This document shows positions 36,493-47,077 of a stretch of DNA of 64,000 nucleotides, piece by piece (the stretch's first letter is position 1; every line of letters begins with the position of its first letter). Source of the DNA: Fischerella thermalis PCC 7521. Lineage in GTDB: Bacteria; Cyanobacteriota; Cyanobacteriia; Cyanobacteriales; Nostocaceae. The DNA lies in the NCBI RefSeq assembly GCF_000317225.1, contig NZ_AJLL01000039.1, positions 1 to 64,000 on the forward strand, read 5' to 3'. A program made the translations under genes and the position numbers. The notes below the pieces were generated by a model. That model had not been told where the DNA came from and ran no database searches. It saw only the letters and a list, made by a program, of their open reading frames with translations.

Positions 36493-37539
36493 TTAAATAA
36501 AGTGTAAATTCAGTATCAAAGTGAACAAAAAAGTTAATAGTGCTGCTAAACCAAACAGGTAAAAAATAGCTCTGGGTTGAAATATTGTTAACATCAACCC
36601 CACACCTTTAAGGTCAACCATCGGTCCAAATACCAAAAATGCTAATAAGGAACCACTGGTAAAAACAGAGGCAAAAGACAGAGCAAAAAAAGAATCAACA
36701 GTAGAACAAATTGACACTACTGCCGCCAATACTAACATGGCGGTAATTGAACTAATGGGGCCTGAACCCAAACTAAGAATTAATTCGCGAGGGGCGAGGA
36801 CTTGAATCGCAGCTGCGATCGCACTACCAATTACTAGTACTGCTCCCAATTCCCGCAGTTCTTGCACGGTATTTTCTAACACTAATCGGAGTTTCGCTCC
36901 TAAGGGTTTACTCTGAGGAGAATTTGCAGATGTGGCTTCCGCAGCAGTTTCCAACCGTGTAGTTTGCCCTGCTCCTAACAAAAACGTTCCAGACTGTAAT
37001 AAAGTCGGTACACTTGCTTGCTGCTGTGCTGGGGAAAGTTTCGCACGGCGTTTTGTTTGTGCAGTGGGGGGTGGGTTAAATTTCAAGTAACGAGCAAGCG
37101 CCGGCTGAACTATGGGAGTCAGGTCTTTTTGAAAACTAAAGACGAAGCCAATAATAGTTGCAATTGATAGGGAAAACACTACTCGTAATACTACTATTTC
37201 TGGCTGATCGCGAAATGCTGTCCAAGTTGCCCAAATCACAATCGGATTAATTGTTGGTGCTGCAAGCAAAAAGCCAATTGCTACTGATGTAGGTACTCCC
37301 TGCATCAATAAGCGTCGTGCTACTGGCACGTTACCACACTCACAGACCGGAAACAAAAACCCTACCATACTACCAACCAAAGCCCCTAACAGGGGATTTT
37401 TAGGCATTTTGTCTACCAATTTGCGCTCATCGACAAAAAATAGCAGCAAGCTGGAGAATAATACTCCCAACAGCAAAAAAGGCATCGCCTCGACTAGCAG
37501 ACTCAGAAATAGAGTAAAACCATTGTTAAGTTTATTCAT
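36493..37539 (-). CDS. COG0701/DUF318-family permease
   Basis: From ATG 37539 the protein has 348 residues and about 8 membrane helices. Conserved blocks are VGFLFPVCECGNVPVARRLLMQGVP with its Cys pair, FLLAAPTINPIVI and AAVVSICSTVDSFFALSFASVF. This matches the permease family associated with TIGR03943. The central linker (STLL-QSGTF to SPQSK) is poorly conserved. The gene precedes its partner on the minus strand. A longer TTG start at 37554 lacks a ribosome site. Confidence 0.85.
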   Translation of the reverse strand: MNKLNNGFTLFLSLLVEAMPFLLLGVLFSSLLLFFVDERKLVDKMPKNPLLGALVGSMVGFLFPVCECGNVPVARRLLMQGVPTSVAIGFLLAAPTINPIVIWATWTAFRDQPEIVVLRVVFSLSIATIIGFVFSFQKDLTPIVQPALARYLKFNPPPTAQTKRRAKLSPAQQQASVPTLLQSGTFLLGAGQTTRLETAAEATSANSPQSKPLGAKLRLVLENTVQELRELGAVLVIGSAIAAAIQVLAPRELILSLGSGPISSITAMLVLAAVVSICSTVDSFFALSFASVFTSGSLLAFLVFGPMVDLKGVGLMLTIFQPRAIFYLFGLAALLTFLFTLILNLHFI

Positions 37540-38129
37540 GGGCGTCGCTGTCAAAAGCGGTTTTCAGTTATAAGGTTCTGCCAAGTCATTTTATCGAAAT
37601 GGGGATCAAAAACAGATAAAGACTGTATAAGCGCTCATCAAACATTTAGTTCATGATGAGTTTCTATGATTTGTTTTGAAAGCTGGCAAACCATTACTGG
37701 TGATAAATAATTATTTCGATTTGGGTTTGTCTACTGGTGATGAATCCTATTCCTAGATAGCTGAACTACAAAAATGGTTCCAATTTTAGAACTTAAATAC
37801 TTGCCAGCACAATTTTTGATTACATTTTTTTATAATTAAATTCAGTTTGCTTGATATGATGCTGTATTTTATGCTTTTTTATCAACCTTCATCAACGAAG
37901 CACTGAACTTCCAGGCTCAGAAAGCCATCAGGGACAATAGTAGGTTAATTCGGGTCATACCCAAAAAACCAATCCCAACGATCTGACTACAGCAAAGTGT
38001 AGAGACGTTGTACTGCAACGTTTCTAATATTCCAAATAGTTTTGATTCCCGAATTAGCACACAAAAAAGAGCAGGTATAGAACCCGCCCCTACATCATCA
38101 CTAAAGGTAAAAACTTTATTTGTTTTACC
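37540..38129. other. Gene-free region with a diverged palindrome
   Basis: No convincing gene. A palindrome GTAGAGACGTTG/CAACGTTTCTA at about 37997-38025 is a relative of the 1034-1062 element. GGTAAAA/TTTTACC arms at 38105-38128 form a weak hairpin just past the ndhD stop. Confidence 0.5.
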
Positions 38130-39698
38130 TCACTCAATCTCTGGCGCACTTAACGATACTTCCGGCGTAATTTGCTGTGCTAATGAAGGTACTGCATCAC
38201 GCAATCTTTCTGTGAGCTGTACTGTTGTAGCATCGTAAACCTGAGTCAAAATCTTGGGATATAAACCAATGCCAACAATTGGTACTAACAAGCAAGCAAT
38301 GATAAAGATTTCGCGGGGTTCGGCATCGATAAGTTTTTGATGAGAAACTAATTCCTTGTTTTCTTCACCATAGAAAATTTCCCGCAGCATGGACAGCAGA
38401 TAAATCGGCGTTAAAATCACACCAACTGCCATCAAGAAGACCACGATTATTTTGAAAGTGGAACTATAGGCGTCGCTAGTGGCAAAACCCACAAAGACCA
38501 TCAATTCTGCCACAAAACCACTCATTCCCGGTAATGCCAAAGACGCCAAGGAACAAGTCGTCCACATAGCGAAAATCTTACCCATTTTCTTACCGACACC
38601 GCCCATCTCATCCAACATCAAAGTGTGTGTGCGGTCGTAAGTTGCTCCCACTAAAAAGAATAAACTCGCCCCAATCAACCCGTGGGAAACCATTTGTAGC
38701 ATAGCCCCATTCAAACCTAAATCTGTGAAGGAAGCAATACCAATGGTGACAAAGCCCATGTGGGAAATCGAAGAGTAGGCAATTTTCCGCTTGAGGTTAC
38801 GCTGGGCAAAAGATGTCAAAGCAGCGTAAATAATATTAACTACCCCCAAAATGACCAATACAGGCGCAAAATAAGCATGGGCATCAGGGAGCATCTGGGC
38901 ATTCATACGAATTAAAGCGTAACCACCCATTTTCAGCAGAATACCAGCTAGCAACATATGCACAGGGGCTGTAGCTTCACCATGGGCATCTGGTAGCCAG
39001 GTGTGGAGTGGGAATATGGGTAACTTGACGGCGTAAGCAATCAAGAAAGCAGCATACAGCCATAATTGTAAGTTCAAAGCGAAGTTTTTCGCCGCGAGCG
39101 ATCGCATATCAAAGGTGACTGTATCGCCGTAAAATGCCATTGCTAGGGCAGCTATCAAAATAAACAGTGAACCACCCGCAGTGTACAAAATAAATTTGGT
39201 CGCTGCGTATTGGCGTTTTTTACCTCCCCAAATTGCCAGCAGCAAGTAAACCGGAATCAATTCCAGTTCCCACACTAGGAAAAACAACAGCATATCCTGA
39301 ACGGCGAACACAGCAATTTGTCCGCCGTACATCGCCAACATTAAAAAGTAAAACAACTTCGGCTTCAGTGTTACAGGCCAAGCTGCCAAAATCGCCAGTG
39401 TGGTAATGAATCCAGTCAAAATAATTAGGGGCATAGACAAACCATCCGCCCCTACTGACCAATTCAAATCCAGTTGTGGAACCCAAGGATAACTCTCAAA
39501 CAATTGCAAATTGGGATTAGAGAAGTCATACCCAAGGTAAAAAGCAGTAACAATTAGTGCAAAATCTATCAGCCCAACGATGAGGGCATACCAACGTACC
39601 GTTTTGCCGTCTTTATCTGGCAAGACGGGAATGAGCAGCGATGCTGCTATCGGTAACAGGATAATTGTAGTCAGCCAGGGAAAATTAGCTGTATTCAT
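38130..39698 (-). CDS. ndhD: NAD(P)H-quinone oxidoreductase subunit 4 (NdhD)
   Basis: From ATG 39698 the protein has 522 residues and about 14 membrane helices, with the antiporter-like subunit motifs [52 protein letters not shown] and [16 protein letters not shown]. It is a proton-pumping subunit of thylakoid NDH-1. NdhD1 of the respiratory/cyclic NDH-1L complex is likely, because it is paired with ndhF rather than with a cup gene. A TTG at 39713 is a less likely start. ndhF lies upstream on the same strand. Confidence 0.92.
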   Translation of the reverse strand: MNTANFPWLTTIILLPIAASLLIPVLPDKDGKTVRWYALIVGLIDFALIVTAFYLGYDFSNPNLQLFESYPWVPQLDLNWSVGADGLSMPLIILTGFITTLAILAAWPVTLKPKLFYFLMLAMYGGQIAVFAVQDMLLFFLVWELELIPVYLLLAIWGGKKRQYAATKFILYTAGGSLFILIAALAMAFYGDTVTFDMRSLAAKNFALNLQLWLYAAFLIAYAVKLPIFPLHTWLPDAHGEATAPVHMLLAGILLKMGGYALIRMNAQMLPDAHAYFAPVLVILGVVNIIYAALTSFAQRNLKRKIAYSSISHMGFVTIGIASFTDLGLNGAMLQMVSHGLIGASLFFLVGATYDRTHTLMLDEMGGVGKKMGKIFAMWTTCSLASLALPGMSGFVAELMVFVGFATSDAYSSTFKIIVVFLMAVGVILTPIYLLSMLREIFYGEENKELVSHQKLIDAEPREIFIIACLLVPIVGIGLYPKILTQVYDATTVQLTERLRDAVPSLAQQITPEVSLSAPEIE

Positions 39699-39795
39699 TG
39701 AAGTCGCTCTCAAGGTTCGGCTATCTGCTACTAGCTATTAACTAGCAGTTTTTTCGTGATCTGGTTGTTATTTGTTAGGTTGATTTAACAAAAGT

Positions 39796-39836
39796 CAAAA
39801 AATATGAAGGCAGGTGAACTGATTGCCCTGCCTTCA
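39796..39836 (-). terminator. Intrinsic terminator of ndhF
   Basis: Perfect 10-bp arms TGAAGGCAGG (39805-39814) and CCTGCCTTCA (39827-39836) with a 12-nt loop, followed on the minus strand by TATTTTTTG. It lies between ndhF and ndhD, so the genes may be largely separate transcripts. Confidence 0.85.
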
Positions 39837-39944
39837 TCTAAGTTACACAAACTTGTTGGTGAGTTTGTTATCGGTTACGAGTAAACAGTTATCAAAACTC
39901 CACACTAGAAACCGATAACTGATAACTTATAACTGACCACTGTA

Positions 39945-42041
39945 TTAAGTGACACCAAAGAAAATCACTAAACCCAATACGGCAGCGAAAACAATCAAAG
40001 CGTAGAATTGGGCACGACCGTTTTCTAGGTATTTCAAACCTTCACCACTAACCAGGGTGAAAAAGCCTGTGAGGTTAACAGCACCATCAACAACGCGGAA
40101 GTCAACTTCCATGACTTGTCTAGCTAGGCGACGCAAGCCGAGGACAAACACTTGGTGGTAAATGTCATCAAAGTACCACTTGTTGAGGGATAGTTCGTAA
40201 AGTGGCTTAATTTTGGCAGCGATCGCCACCGGATTGATTTTACCCCACAAGTACATCAAGGAAGCAACAGTAATGCCAATCAGGGAAATTCCGACTGAAC
40301 CACCTGCCATAATGTAAAACTCATGCAGGTCAACTTCAGCAGCTTTGACCAAAACTTCTTCGAGGGTTTCGTTGGGAGAGTAAATAAACTCCTCAAAGTA
40401 GTTAGCAAAGGGTGTCCCCACCAACCCAATGAGCATCGAAGGAACTGCCAATAACACCAAAGGTAGGGTCATTGTCCAGGGTGACTCGTGGGGATACTCA
40501 CTGTGACCGTGACTATGACCGTGGTCGTTGTGGTGTCCAGCGTGGGCTTCTAGTTCTCCCTTGGTCATTGCACCAGGACCAAAAGCTGGAGTTCTTTCAA
40601 AGCCTGTAACAATGGCCATGCCCATCGGAGACTTGAGTTTTTCCCACAACTGGGTTTTGTTGCCCCGGAAGTTACCTTCAAAGGTGGTGAAATACATCCG
40701 GAGCATATAAAAGGCGGTAATTCCAGCCGTTAGCCAGCCAACACCCCACAGCAATGGGTTTGATGCAAACGCCGCACTGAGGATTTCGTCTTTTGACCAA
40801 AAACCAGCAAAGGGCGGAATTCCGGATATTGCTAAACAACCGATAAAGAAGGTAATGGCTGTAATTGGCATATATTTCCGCAGTCCACCCATTAAGCGCA
40901 TATCCTGCGCTAAGTCGGGGTCGTGACCGACAACTGCTTCCATGCCGTGAATTACCGAACCAGAACCTAAAAACAGCATCGCCTTAAAGTAGGCGTGGGT
41001 CATCAGGTGGAATAGTCCAGCACTGTATGCACCTACTCCCATGGCCATCACCATGTAACCGAGTTGGGAAATGGTGGAGTAAGCCAAGCCCTTTTTGATG
41101 TCGTTTTGGGTAATGGCAATGGTTGCCCCTAAAAAGGCGGTGAATGCTCCAGTGTAGGCGATTGTGTTCATTGCCGCTGGGACGTGTTCAAATACGGGGT
41201 ACATCCGGGCAATGAGGAAAACGCCTGCTGCCACCATGGTTGCTGCATGGATTAAGGCAGAAATGGGCGTGGGGCCTTCCATCGCATCTGGTAGCCAGAC
41301 ATGGAGGGGAAACTGGGCGGATTTGGCTACGGGACCTAGGAAGACTAAAATCGCAAATAGGGCTGCCAGTATATTGCTGAGAGAACCCGTGTGGACGAGT
41401 TCAGCAAGGCGATCGCCCATGATTTGAAAATCAAAGCTACCTGTTGCCCAGAATAGTCCCAGAATTCCCAATAACAAACCAAAGTCACCCACGCGGTTAG
41501 TGACAAAGGCTTTTTGGGCTGCGTCTGCTGCGGATTTGCGATCGTACCAGAAGCCGACCAGCAAGTAGGAACACATCCCTACCAGCTCCCAGAAGATATA
41601 AATCTGCACCAAGTTCGGGCTGACTACCAGACCCAACATTGACGAGCCAAATAAGCTGAGATAGGCATAAAACCTGACATAGCCAGGATCATGAGCCATG
41701 TAGCCATCAGTGTAAACCATGACCAGGAAGGCTACCGTCGTCACAATCACCAGCATTAAAGCTGTCAAGTGGTCAATGGTGTAGCCCATGCTCAAGTGAA
41801 AATTGCCAGCCGCTGCCCATTCTAGGGTGCGGGTGTAAGGTGCGTGTCCTTGCAGTTGGCTCCACAATATGGCAAACGACAGCCCCATAGCCGCTCCCAT
41901 CAAGGAAATAATCAACGCGGCATTGAACTGTCGTAGGCGGTTCGTCACCTGATTTAAAGAGATTAATCCCAGCCCTACCAGCGTTGCCCCGATAAGGGGC
42001 AATACCGGAATGAGCCAGGCATATTGATAGATTACTTCCAT
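39945..42041 (-). CDS. ndhF: NAD(P)H-quinone oxidoreductase subunit 5 (NdhF)
   Basis: From ATG 42041 the protein has 698 residues with about 15-16 membrane helices and the lateral amphipathic helix typical of NdhF. Conserved blocks are YIFWELVGMCSYLLVGFWYDR, FPLHVWLPDAMEGPTPISALIHAATMVAAGVFLIAR and YSTISQLGYMVMAMGVG. A histidine-rich loop (GHHNDHGHSHGHSEYPHE, about 500-517) is a cyanobacterial variable region that may bind metals. Paired with ndhD, it fits NdhF1 of NDH-1L. GTG at 42044 is a possible alternative start. Confidence 0.94.
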   Translation of the reverse strand: MEVIYQYAWLIPVLPLIGATLVGLGLISLNQVTNRLRQFNAALIISLMGAAMGLSFAILWSQLQGHAPYTRTLEWAAAGNFHLSMGYTIDHLTALMLVIVTTVAFLVMVYTDGYMAHDPGYVRFYAYLSLFGSSMLGLVVSPNLVQIYIFWELVGMCSYLLVGFWYDRKSAADAAQKAFVTNRVGDFGLLLGILGLFWATGSFDFQIMGDRLAELVHTGSLSNILAALFAILVFLGPVAKSAQFPLHVWLPDAMEGPTPISALIHAATMVAAGVFLIARMYPVFEHVPAAMNTIAYTGAFTAFLGATIAITQNDIKKGLAYSTISQLGYMVMAMGVGAYSAGLFHLMTHAYFKAMLFLGSGSVIHGMEAVVGHDPDLAQDMRLMGGLRKYMPITAITFFIGCLAISGIPPFAGFWSKDEILSAAFASNPLLWGVGWLTAGITAFYMLRMYFTTFEGNFRGNKTQLWEKLKSPMGMAIVTGFERTPAFGPGAMTKGELEAHAGHHNDHGHSHGHSEYPHESPWTMTLPLVLLAVPSMLIGLVGTPFANYFEEFIYSPNETLEEVLVKAAEVDLHEFYIMAGGSVGISLIGITVASLMYLWGKINPVAIAAKIKPLYELSLNKWYFDDIYHQVFVLGLRRLARQVMEVDFRVVDGAVNLTGFFTLVSGEGLKYLENGRAQFYALIVFAAVLGLVIFFGVT

Positions 42042-42459
42042 CACTGACGCCTACTTATAGAATTCTTCATGAGAAAGGACAAAGGATGAAAGAATGCACT
42101 AGTTGCAAATGGCTGTTGAGAGTGCCAATAAGGAGGAACTTTCACGCCTTATGTTATGGCTAAGTCTGGTCTTTTGGGAACAGTACAAGTCTCTACATAA
42201 ACAAGCAACCAAACATCTTTTCATACTTCAACTTACCCTGCAAAAAGCCGCCCTAATGGGCGTCTACATAACTTCAACCTTTAGTTGACTAACTTGTCGG
42301 ATCTGTTAATAATTGTGACACACACCCTTTAGGATAAAATACCCCACCTGATACTGATTAGGTAGGGTAATTTAAATATGGTTTTAGATTTTGTCGTTGG
42401 TTATTGGTCATTTGTCAATTGTTCTTTGTTGAAATTCAATGACGATTGACCCTTGACTA
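42042..42459. other. Gene-free region upstream of ndhF
   Basis: No convincing gene. Two hairpins: CGCCC/GGGCG (42249-42262), and TACCCCACCT with AGGTAGGGTA (about 42339-42368). Short frames here have no ribosome site. Confidence 0.5.
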
Positions 42460-42846
42460 TTATGCTGAACGGCATCCTAAATCCGCTGTTGTGGGGGTGT
42501 TGTATGGATGGGAAGACTTGTCATAGCTGAGTTTGATTTCTTCCAATGCTTGCAGCAAATCTTCACGGCCACGAAAACCTTCCAAACGACGTCTGACAAT
42601 ACCGTTTTCGATCAACAGTAAAGTTGGTAGTGATTTGAGCCGATATCTGGTAGACAACTTAAAATTGTCGTCGGCATTTATATCAACCAATTTGATTTTC
42701 TCGTTGCATTGAGCTTTGAATTGCAACAGTAATGGGTGTATGATGCGGCACAAACCACACCAAGGAGCTTCAAAATTTACTAAAACAGGAATAGGGGATT
42801 CTAAAACTTCTTGAGTAAATGTCCGCTCACTAACCGACAACACCAT
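42460..42846 (-). CDS. Thioredoxin-fold protein with CGLC active site
   Basis: A 128-residue thioredoxin: VLVNFEAPWCGLCRIIHPLL, the cis-Pro loop SLPTLLLIENG and FRGREDLLQAL. The usual WCGPC is changed to WCGLC; the proline sets redox potential in thioredoxins, so reductase specificity or potential should differ. The C-terminal 20 residues (SSHPYNTPTTADLGCRSA) carry an extra Cys. Cytosolic, no signal peptide. Confidence 0.85.
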   Translation of the reverse strand: MVLSVSERTFTQEVLESPIPVLVNFEAPWCGLCRIIHPLLLQFKAQCNEKIKLVDINADDNFKLSTRYRLKSLPTLLLIENGIVRRRLEGFRGREDLLQALEEIKLSYDKSSHPYNTPTTADLGCRSA

Positions 42847-43515
42847 GATGCCTCTAATACTATAGGGTTTTTATATCTAACTTGCTATCAGCACAAGGGT
42901 AGCGTAAGCTCAGTAACTGCTGATAGATGCCCTGGTAGGCATAAAAGAAGGTACGCAATCTTTCCAGCCTTGATTTTGGTGAGTTTGCTGCTGGCAAATA
43001 AGCTAATGTAGCATTCACAGTGGCATTTAGGGGTCTGGAACTCCAACGGCTGCCTCTGTTGGGGAGGGAAAGTTAGTAGGCCAGAAGCTACAACGCTTTG
43101 CTTGGGGATTCCCACAGTAGTGGGTTTGGAGAGGATAGTAGTGTACCATGAGCAGCACTAATTTGGGGGTTTGCCCAGTTGTAGCAACTGCGTAGACCCC
43201 GCACCCAACCTCTGCCTCTCTTACACAGTAAGGCGTTTCCGTAAGGGTAAGAGTAAGCATAGGGGCGTTTTCCCGCTTTTGCAACCTGTCCGTAGGGAAA
43301 ACCTCTAACGCACTGGCTCTGTTCGATATCACTTAACTTCCAATAATGACTATTGACCAGCAACTAGAAGGACAAAATCTCAAATTAATTTAACCCACCC
43401 CCTCCACTGAACAGCTATTTCCATTCATCCTACATTGATTTGGTAATAAACAGATGAGCCTAAATCCTTATCGGTTCTCTATCTTGTGCTGTTGTAAATA
43501 GGGTTTGAGTCCAGA
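42847..43515. other. Gene-free repeat-rich region
   Basis: Several overlapping open frames on the minus strand (about 42888-43363) are mutually exclusive, have no ribosome sites and include repeat phrases such as CGTTTCCGTAAGGGTAAGAG (about 43228-43247). I see no supported gene. Confidence 0.5.
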
Positions 43516-44232
43516 CTACCATTGTACCTTACTAGTCGCCACCAATAAAAGTGGATGCGACCACCACAATAGCAGCACAAATATAGCAACTCCAATATAA
43601 GCAGGACGAAGGAATTCTTGCCACCGTAGAGATTGACGTCCATCTAAAATCGCTGCAAAGGGAATAATGCTAGTGCGCTGTTTTACTGCCATAAAAGCCT
43701 CGCCATAACGCCAACCAAGACGGCGATCGCCATGCCATACCCCAAAGGCGTGATGTAAAATCAAACCCAAAGAAGTAACTAGAGTAAAAGTTGTACCTAA
43801 CCACAGAGTATGAGCAATACACCAAATTATCTGTCCGACCATTTGGGGATGGCGAGTAATGCGAATAATTCCTGTTTCATAGAGGTGGACTTGGGGCTTT
43901 TGAATGGCAGCAATTTCTAGTAGATTGAAAGTAGCAGGATACAAAAATAAAAAAGAAATTGCCGACAGTACCCAAACCAATGGTTTGATCCAAGGTATAC
44001 TTTGGACTTGCCAAAGTTGTAAACCATCATAACGATGGTTAAAAAAGTAAATAATCAAAGTAACAGCCAAAGGTAAACTGACTAAGGCAAAGATAATCCG
44101 GTAAACTCGTGGGCCAATATATTTTTCTGCCCAAGGTCGCAAGGCGGCTCCGCCGCTATGAGCAATTGCAAAACCAAATTGTAATCCCAACATTATAAAA
44201 TGACTGGGGGTCAACCACGGTGGCAGCATCAT
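43516..44232 (-). CDS. NnrU-family membrane protein (Z-ISO-like)
   Basis: The 238-residue protein has about six membrane helices and conserved blocks LQFGFAIAHSGGAALRPWAEKYIGPRVYRIIFALVS, YETGIIRITRHPQMVGQIIW and LGLILHHAFGVWHGDRRLGWRYGEAF. This is the NnrU family, whose plant member Z-ISO isomerises 15-cis-zeta-carotene with a heme. Conserved histidines of the family (HSGG, HPQ, HH) are present. A carotenoid role is plausible, not proven. Divergent from rbcR. Confidence 0.8.
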   Translation of the reverse strand: MMLPPWLTPSHFIMLGLQFGFAIAHSGGAALRPWAEKYIGPRVYRIIFALVSLPLAVTLIIYFFNHRYDGLQLWQVQSIPWIKPLVWVLSAISFLFLYPATFNLLEIAAIQKPQVHLYETGIIRITRHPQMVGQIIWCIAHTLWLGTTFTLVTSLGLILHHAFGVWHGDRRLGWRYGEAFMAVKQRTSIIPFAAILDGRQSLRWQEFLRPAYIGVAIFVLLLWWSHPLLLVATSKVQW

Positions 44233-44445
44233 AATACACAGGTGAAGTAATTTAAAGAAAACTTAATTCAGTACAATCAATACCACAAAGTATTCAAAGG
44301 GGGACTTAAGTCAAGATGTTGTGTTAATGTCTTTTTCGGATAAAGTCTCCGATTTTAATATTCAACAATTAATGTCCAGCCAGAATACTATGAATCGCTG
44401 GTTTTTTGCTAATGCTGCTCCTTTCTTGTCTGTGGGTTGAGCCTT

Positions 44446-45465
44446 ATGTCTGACCTTCCATTCACACTAGATCAGTTACGGATTCTGAAAGCGATCGCAC
44501 AAGAAGGGAGCTTCAAGCGCGCCGCTGATAGTCTCTATGTTTCCCAACCTGCCGTAAGTTTGCAAGTGCAAAACTTAGAACGGCAATTAGATGTTCCCTT
44601 ATTTGACCGTGGAGGACGTCGTGCTCAATTAACCGAAGCAGGACATTTACTCCTCAATTACGGAGAAAAAATCCTCAGTCTGTGTCAGGAAACCTGTCGC
44701 GCTATTGAGGATTTACAAAATCTCCAAGGCGGTACATTAATTGTTGGTGCTTCCCAAACTACCGGCACTTATCTTTTGCCCCGGATGATTGGGTTGTTCC
44801 GACAAAAATATCCTGATGTGGCAGTACAATTACACGTCCACTCTACCCGCCGCACTGCTTGGAGTGTAGTCAACGGACAAGTTGATTTGGCAATAATCGG
44901 TGGTGAAATTCCCGCGGAATTGGCGGAATCTTTAGAAATTATTCCTTACTCAGAGGATGAATTGGCACTGATTTTACCTGTATTCCATCCTTTTAGCAAA
45001 CTGGAAACCATCCAAAAAGAAGACTTATATAAATTACAATTCATTGCCCTTGATTCTCAATCAACAATCCGTAAAGTCATAGACCAAGTGTTAGCACGTC
45101 ATGATATTGATACACGGCGTTTAAAAGTAGAAATGGAACTCAATTCGATTGAAGCAATTAAAAATGCTGTGCAATCCGGTTTGGGAGCGGCTTTTGTTTC
45201 TACTTCCGCCATTGCTAAAGAATTGCAAATGGACGTGTTACATTGCGCTCCCATTGAGGGTGTTGTTGTCAAGCGGACACTGTGGTTGATTTTTAATCCC
45301 AATCGCTATAGATCCAAGGCCGCAGAAGCTTTCAGCCGGGAAATTTTACCCCAGTTTGCTGCACCTGGATGGAATATCGATGTGTTAAAATCATCACAAA
45401 ATCATCGGAGCTTAGCTATCAATACCACACTGGAATTAGACACATCCCACTCAGATGAAAGTTAA
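44446..45465 (+). CDS. rbcR: LysR-type regulator RbcR
   Basis: From ATG 44446 the protein has 339 residues: a winged HTH ([54 protein letters not shown]), then a periplasmic-binding-like effector domain starting [22 protein letters not shown]. The sequence closely matches cyanobacterial RbcR/Ycf30, an activator of rbcLXS and other carbon-fixation genes. CmpR and NdhR paralogues are shorter at the C-terminus and differ in the effector domain. The NnrU gene is divergent. Confidence 0.85.
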   Translation: MSDLPFTLDQLRILKAIAQEGSFKRAADSLYVSQPAVSLQVQNLERQLDVPLFDRGGRRAQLTEAGHLLLNYGEKILSLCQETCRAIEDLQNLQGGTLIVGASQTTGTYLLPRMIGLFRQKYPDVAVQLHVHSTRRTAWSVVNGQVDLAIIGGEIPAELAESLEIIPYSEDELALILPVFHPFSKLETIQKEDLYKLQFIALDSQSTIRKVIDQVLARHDIDTRRLKVEMELNSIEAIKNAVQSGLGAAFVSTSAIAKELQMDVLHCAPIEGVVVKRTLWLIFNPNRYRSKAAEAFSREILPQFAAPGWNIDVLKSSQNHRSLAINTTLELDTSHSDES

Positions 45466-45469
45466 GATT

Positions 45470-45569
45470 TAGTCATCTGTCATTAGTCATTTGTGCTTTG
45501 TCATTTGTCATTTGTGAAGAAGCTAATGACCGATGGCTAGTGCCCAATGACTAATGACTATTAACAAAA
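45470..45569. repeat. ATGACTA/TCATTTGT heptamer block
   Basis: CATTAGTCATTTGT and TCATTTGTCATTTGT units, then TGACTAATGACTA just 8 nt before the kinase start codon. No gene between rbcR and the kinase. Confidence 0.75.
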
Positions 45570-46952
45570 ATGGAAATTTACTGCACTCGTCCCGGTTGTC
45601 CTCGCCCACGCAACTATTTTTCAGATTTAGATGACCATTCCATTTTAAGAACCGTGCAGCAAAAATACTGTACAGCTTGTGGAATGCCTCTAATTCTGGT
45701 TGGGCGATACTTACCGACAAAATTACTGGGACGAGGCGGTTTTGGAGCAGCGTTTTTAGCCTGCGATCGCTATACTCCAGGAATGCGCCAGTGCGTGGTT
45801 AAGCAATTCCAACCAGCAGGTAATCTCAGTGAAACTCAACTAAAGTTAGCACAAGATTTATTTGAGAGAGAAGCCATAGTTTTGGAAGAGATCGGCACTC
45901 AACACGAGCAAATACCTGACTTGTTTGCTTATTTTCCTATTATAGTTTCTAGCTTTTCTCAACCGGGACAACAAGAGCAATTTTTTTATCTTGTTCAAGA
46001 ATATATTGATGGACAGAACCTAGAAGAAGAACTAAATCACAAAGGTCAATTCTCTGAACAAGAAGTATTAGATATGCTGCAAGATATTCTCAAAATCTTG
46101 CAGTTTGTCCATAACAAGGGCATCATTCACCGAGATATTAAACCCTCCAATATTATGCGCCATCGTAACGGTAAGCTTTACCTATTAGATTTTGGCGCTG
46201 TTAAGCAGGTAGCAAACACACCCCCTGGAGGAGTTGGTTCTTCTACTGGCATTTTTTCTCTGGGTTTTGCACCACTCGAACAAATGTCTGGTGGACAAGT
46301 CTTTCCGTCCACAGACTTATATGCACTGGCTGTGACAGCTGTAATGCTATTAACAGGCGAAAAGGACGTAACCAAGCTACTTGATGTTTATAGTAACCAG
46401 TGGAAATGGCAAGAGCGTGTTTCTGTCAGTCCTTTAGTGGCTAATACTCTCGATAGAATGCTTTTACCTGCTGCTAATCAACGCTTCCAGTCAGCACAAG
46501 AAGTTTTAGATGCTCTTAACTTAAATGTTCAGCCTGTAATACCCACCCAAATCAAGTCGCAACCACAGCCTACGCCTACTCAACCTGCACAGCAAATACC
46601 ATTGTCTACTTTAGAGTTATTGATGGGGGCTGGATTCAGCGGTTTTGAAGGCGGATTGATTGCGATCGCTTTATATAGTGTGCTTCGTTCTCCAAATATT
46701 ACTTTTGTTGCTTGTGCTGTAATACTGGCAATATTAATTTTTGGGCAAAAGCAGCGCTGGATTGAAAAAACCGAGATGTTAGTCTTAGCAGCAGCTACAT
46801 GGGGAGTGATATTTTTTTTTCCTGTGTTGCGGGCTGGTTTAAGTATTAAGCAAGTAATTATTTTATCTGTGGCTGCGGGTTTAGTCGCGATCGCTGTTAC
46901 AGCTTTATTCCGTCTGATTTATAAACTATTAACTCTATTTTTTTCCAATTAA
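45570..46952 (+). CDS. Membrane-bound Ser/Thr protein kinase with Cys4 N-terminus
   Basis: Residues 1-40 hold Cys5, Cys10, Cys34 and Cys37, a zinc-ribbon-like or redox motif. The kinase domain (about 49-320) has GRGGFG, catalytic Lys78, HRDIKPSNIM with Asp189 and DFGAVK at 207-212, so it should be active. A Pro/Gln linker and three to four membrane helices (about 345-460) follow. SpkB-like kinases of cyanobacteria share the Cys motif, linked to redox control. Unlike most bacterial kinases, the membrane part is C-terminal with no large external sensor. Genes for PstS-like proteins follow directly. Confidence 0.88.
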   Translation: MEIYCTRPGCPRPRNYFSDLDDHSILRTVQQKYCTACGMPLILVGRYLPTKLLGRGGFGAAFLACDRYTPGMRQCVVKQFQPAGNLSETQLKLAQDLFEREAIVLEEIGTQHEQIPDLFAYFPIIVSSFSQPGQQEQFFYLVQEYIDGQNLEEELNHKGQFSEQEVLDMLQDILKILQFVHNKGIIHRDIKPSNIMRHRNGKLYLLDFGAVKQVANTPPGGVGSSTGIFSLGFAPLEQMSGGQVFPSTDLYALAVTAVMLLTGEKDVTKLLDVYSNQWKWQERVSVSPLVANTLDRMLLPAANQRFQSAQEVLDALNLNVQPVIPTQIKSQPQPTPTQPAQQIPLSTLELLMGAGFSGFEGGLIAIALYSVLRSPNITFVACAVILAILIFGQKQRWIEKTEMLVLAAATWGVIFFFPVLRAGLSIKQVIILSVAAGLVAIAVTALFRLIYKLLTLFFSN

Positions 46953-46994
46953 CATCTAATGTGAATTAAAACTATGGCAATAATCTTGTTTTTC

Positions 46995-47077
46995 ATCGTA
47001 GACGCGCTTTGCGCGGCTTCCGTAAGGTACACAGTGCAAGGCGATGAACACAGATAGATTATCGCCTTGCACTGTGT
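46995..47077. repeat. GTAGACGCG element joined to a 17-bp inverted repeat
   Basis: GTAGACGCGCTTTGCGCGGC and TTCCGTAAGG (46999-47026) are followed by perfect 17-bp arms ACACAGTGCAAGGCGAT (47029-47045) and ATCGCCTTGCACTGTGT (47061-47077) with a 15-nt loop. The loop contains a reverse copy of the ATCTGTGTTC phrase of other intergenic repeats. No T-run follows. Confidence 0.75.

Noticed and set aside
42103-42288. 61-residue open frame before ndhF
   Set aside because: No ribosome site, no recognisable domain, and it covers the likely ndhF promoter.
42888-43363. Three overlapping open frames of 75-101 codons
   Set aside because: They overlap in different frames, contain repeat phrases and have no ribosome sites.
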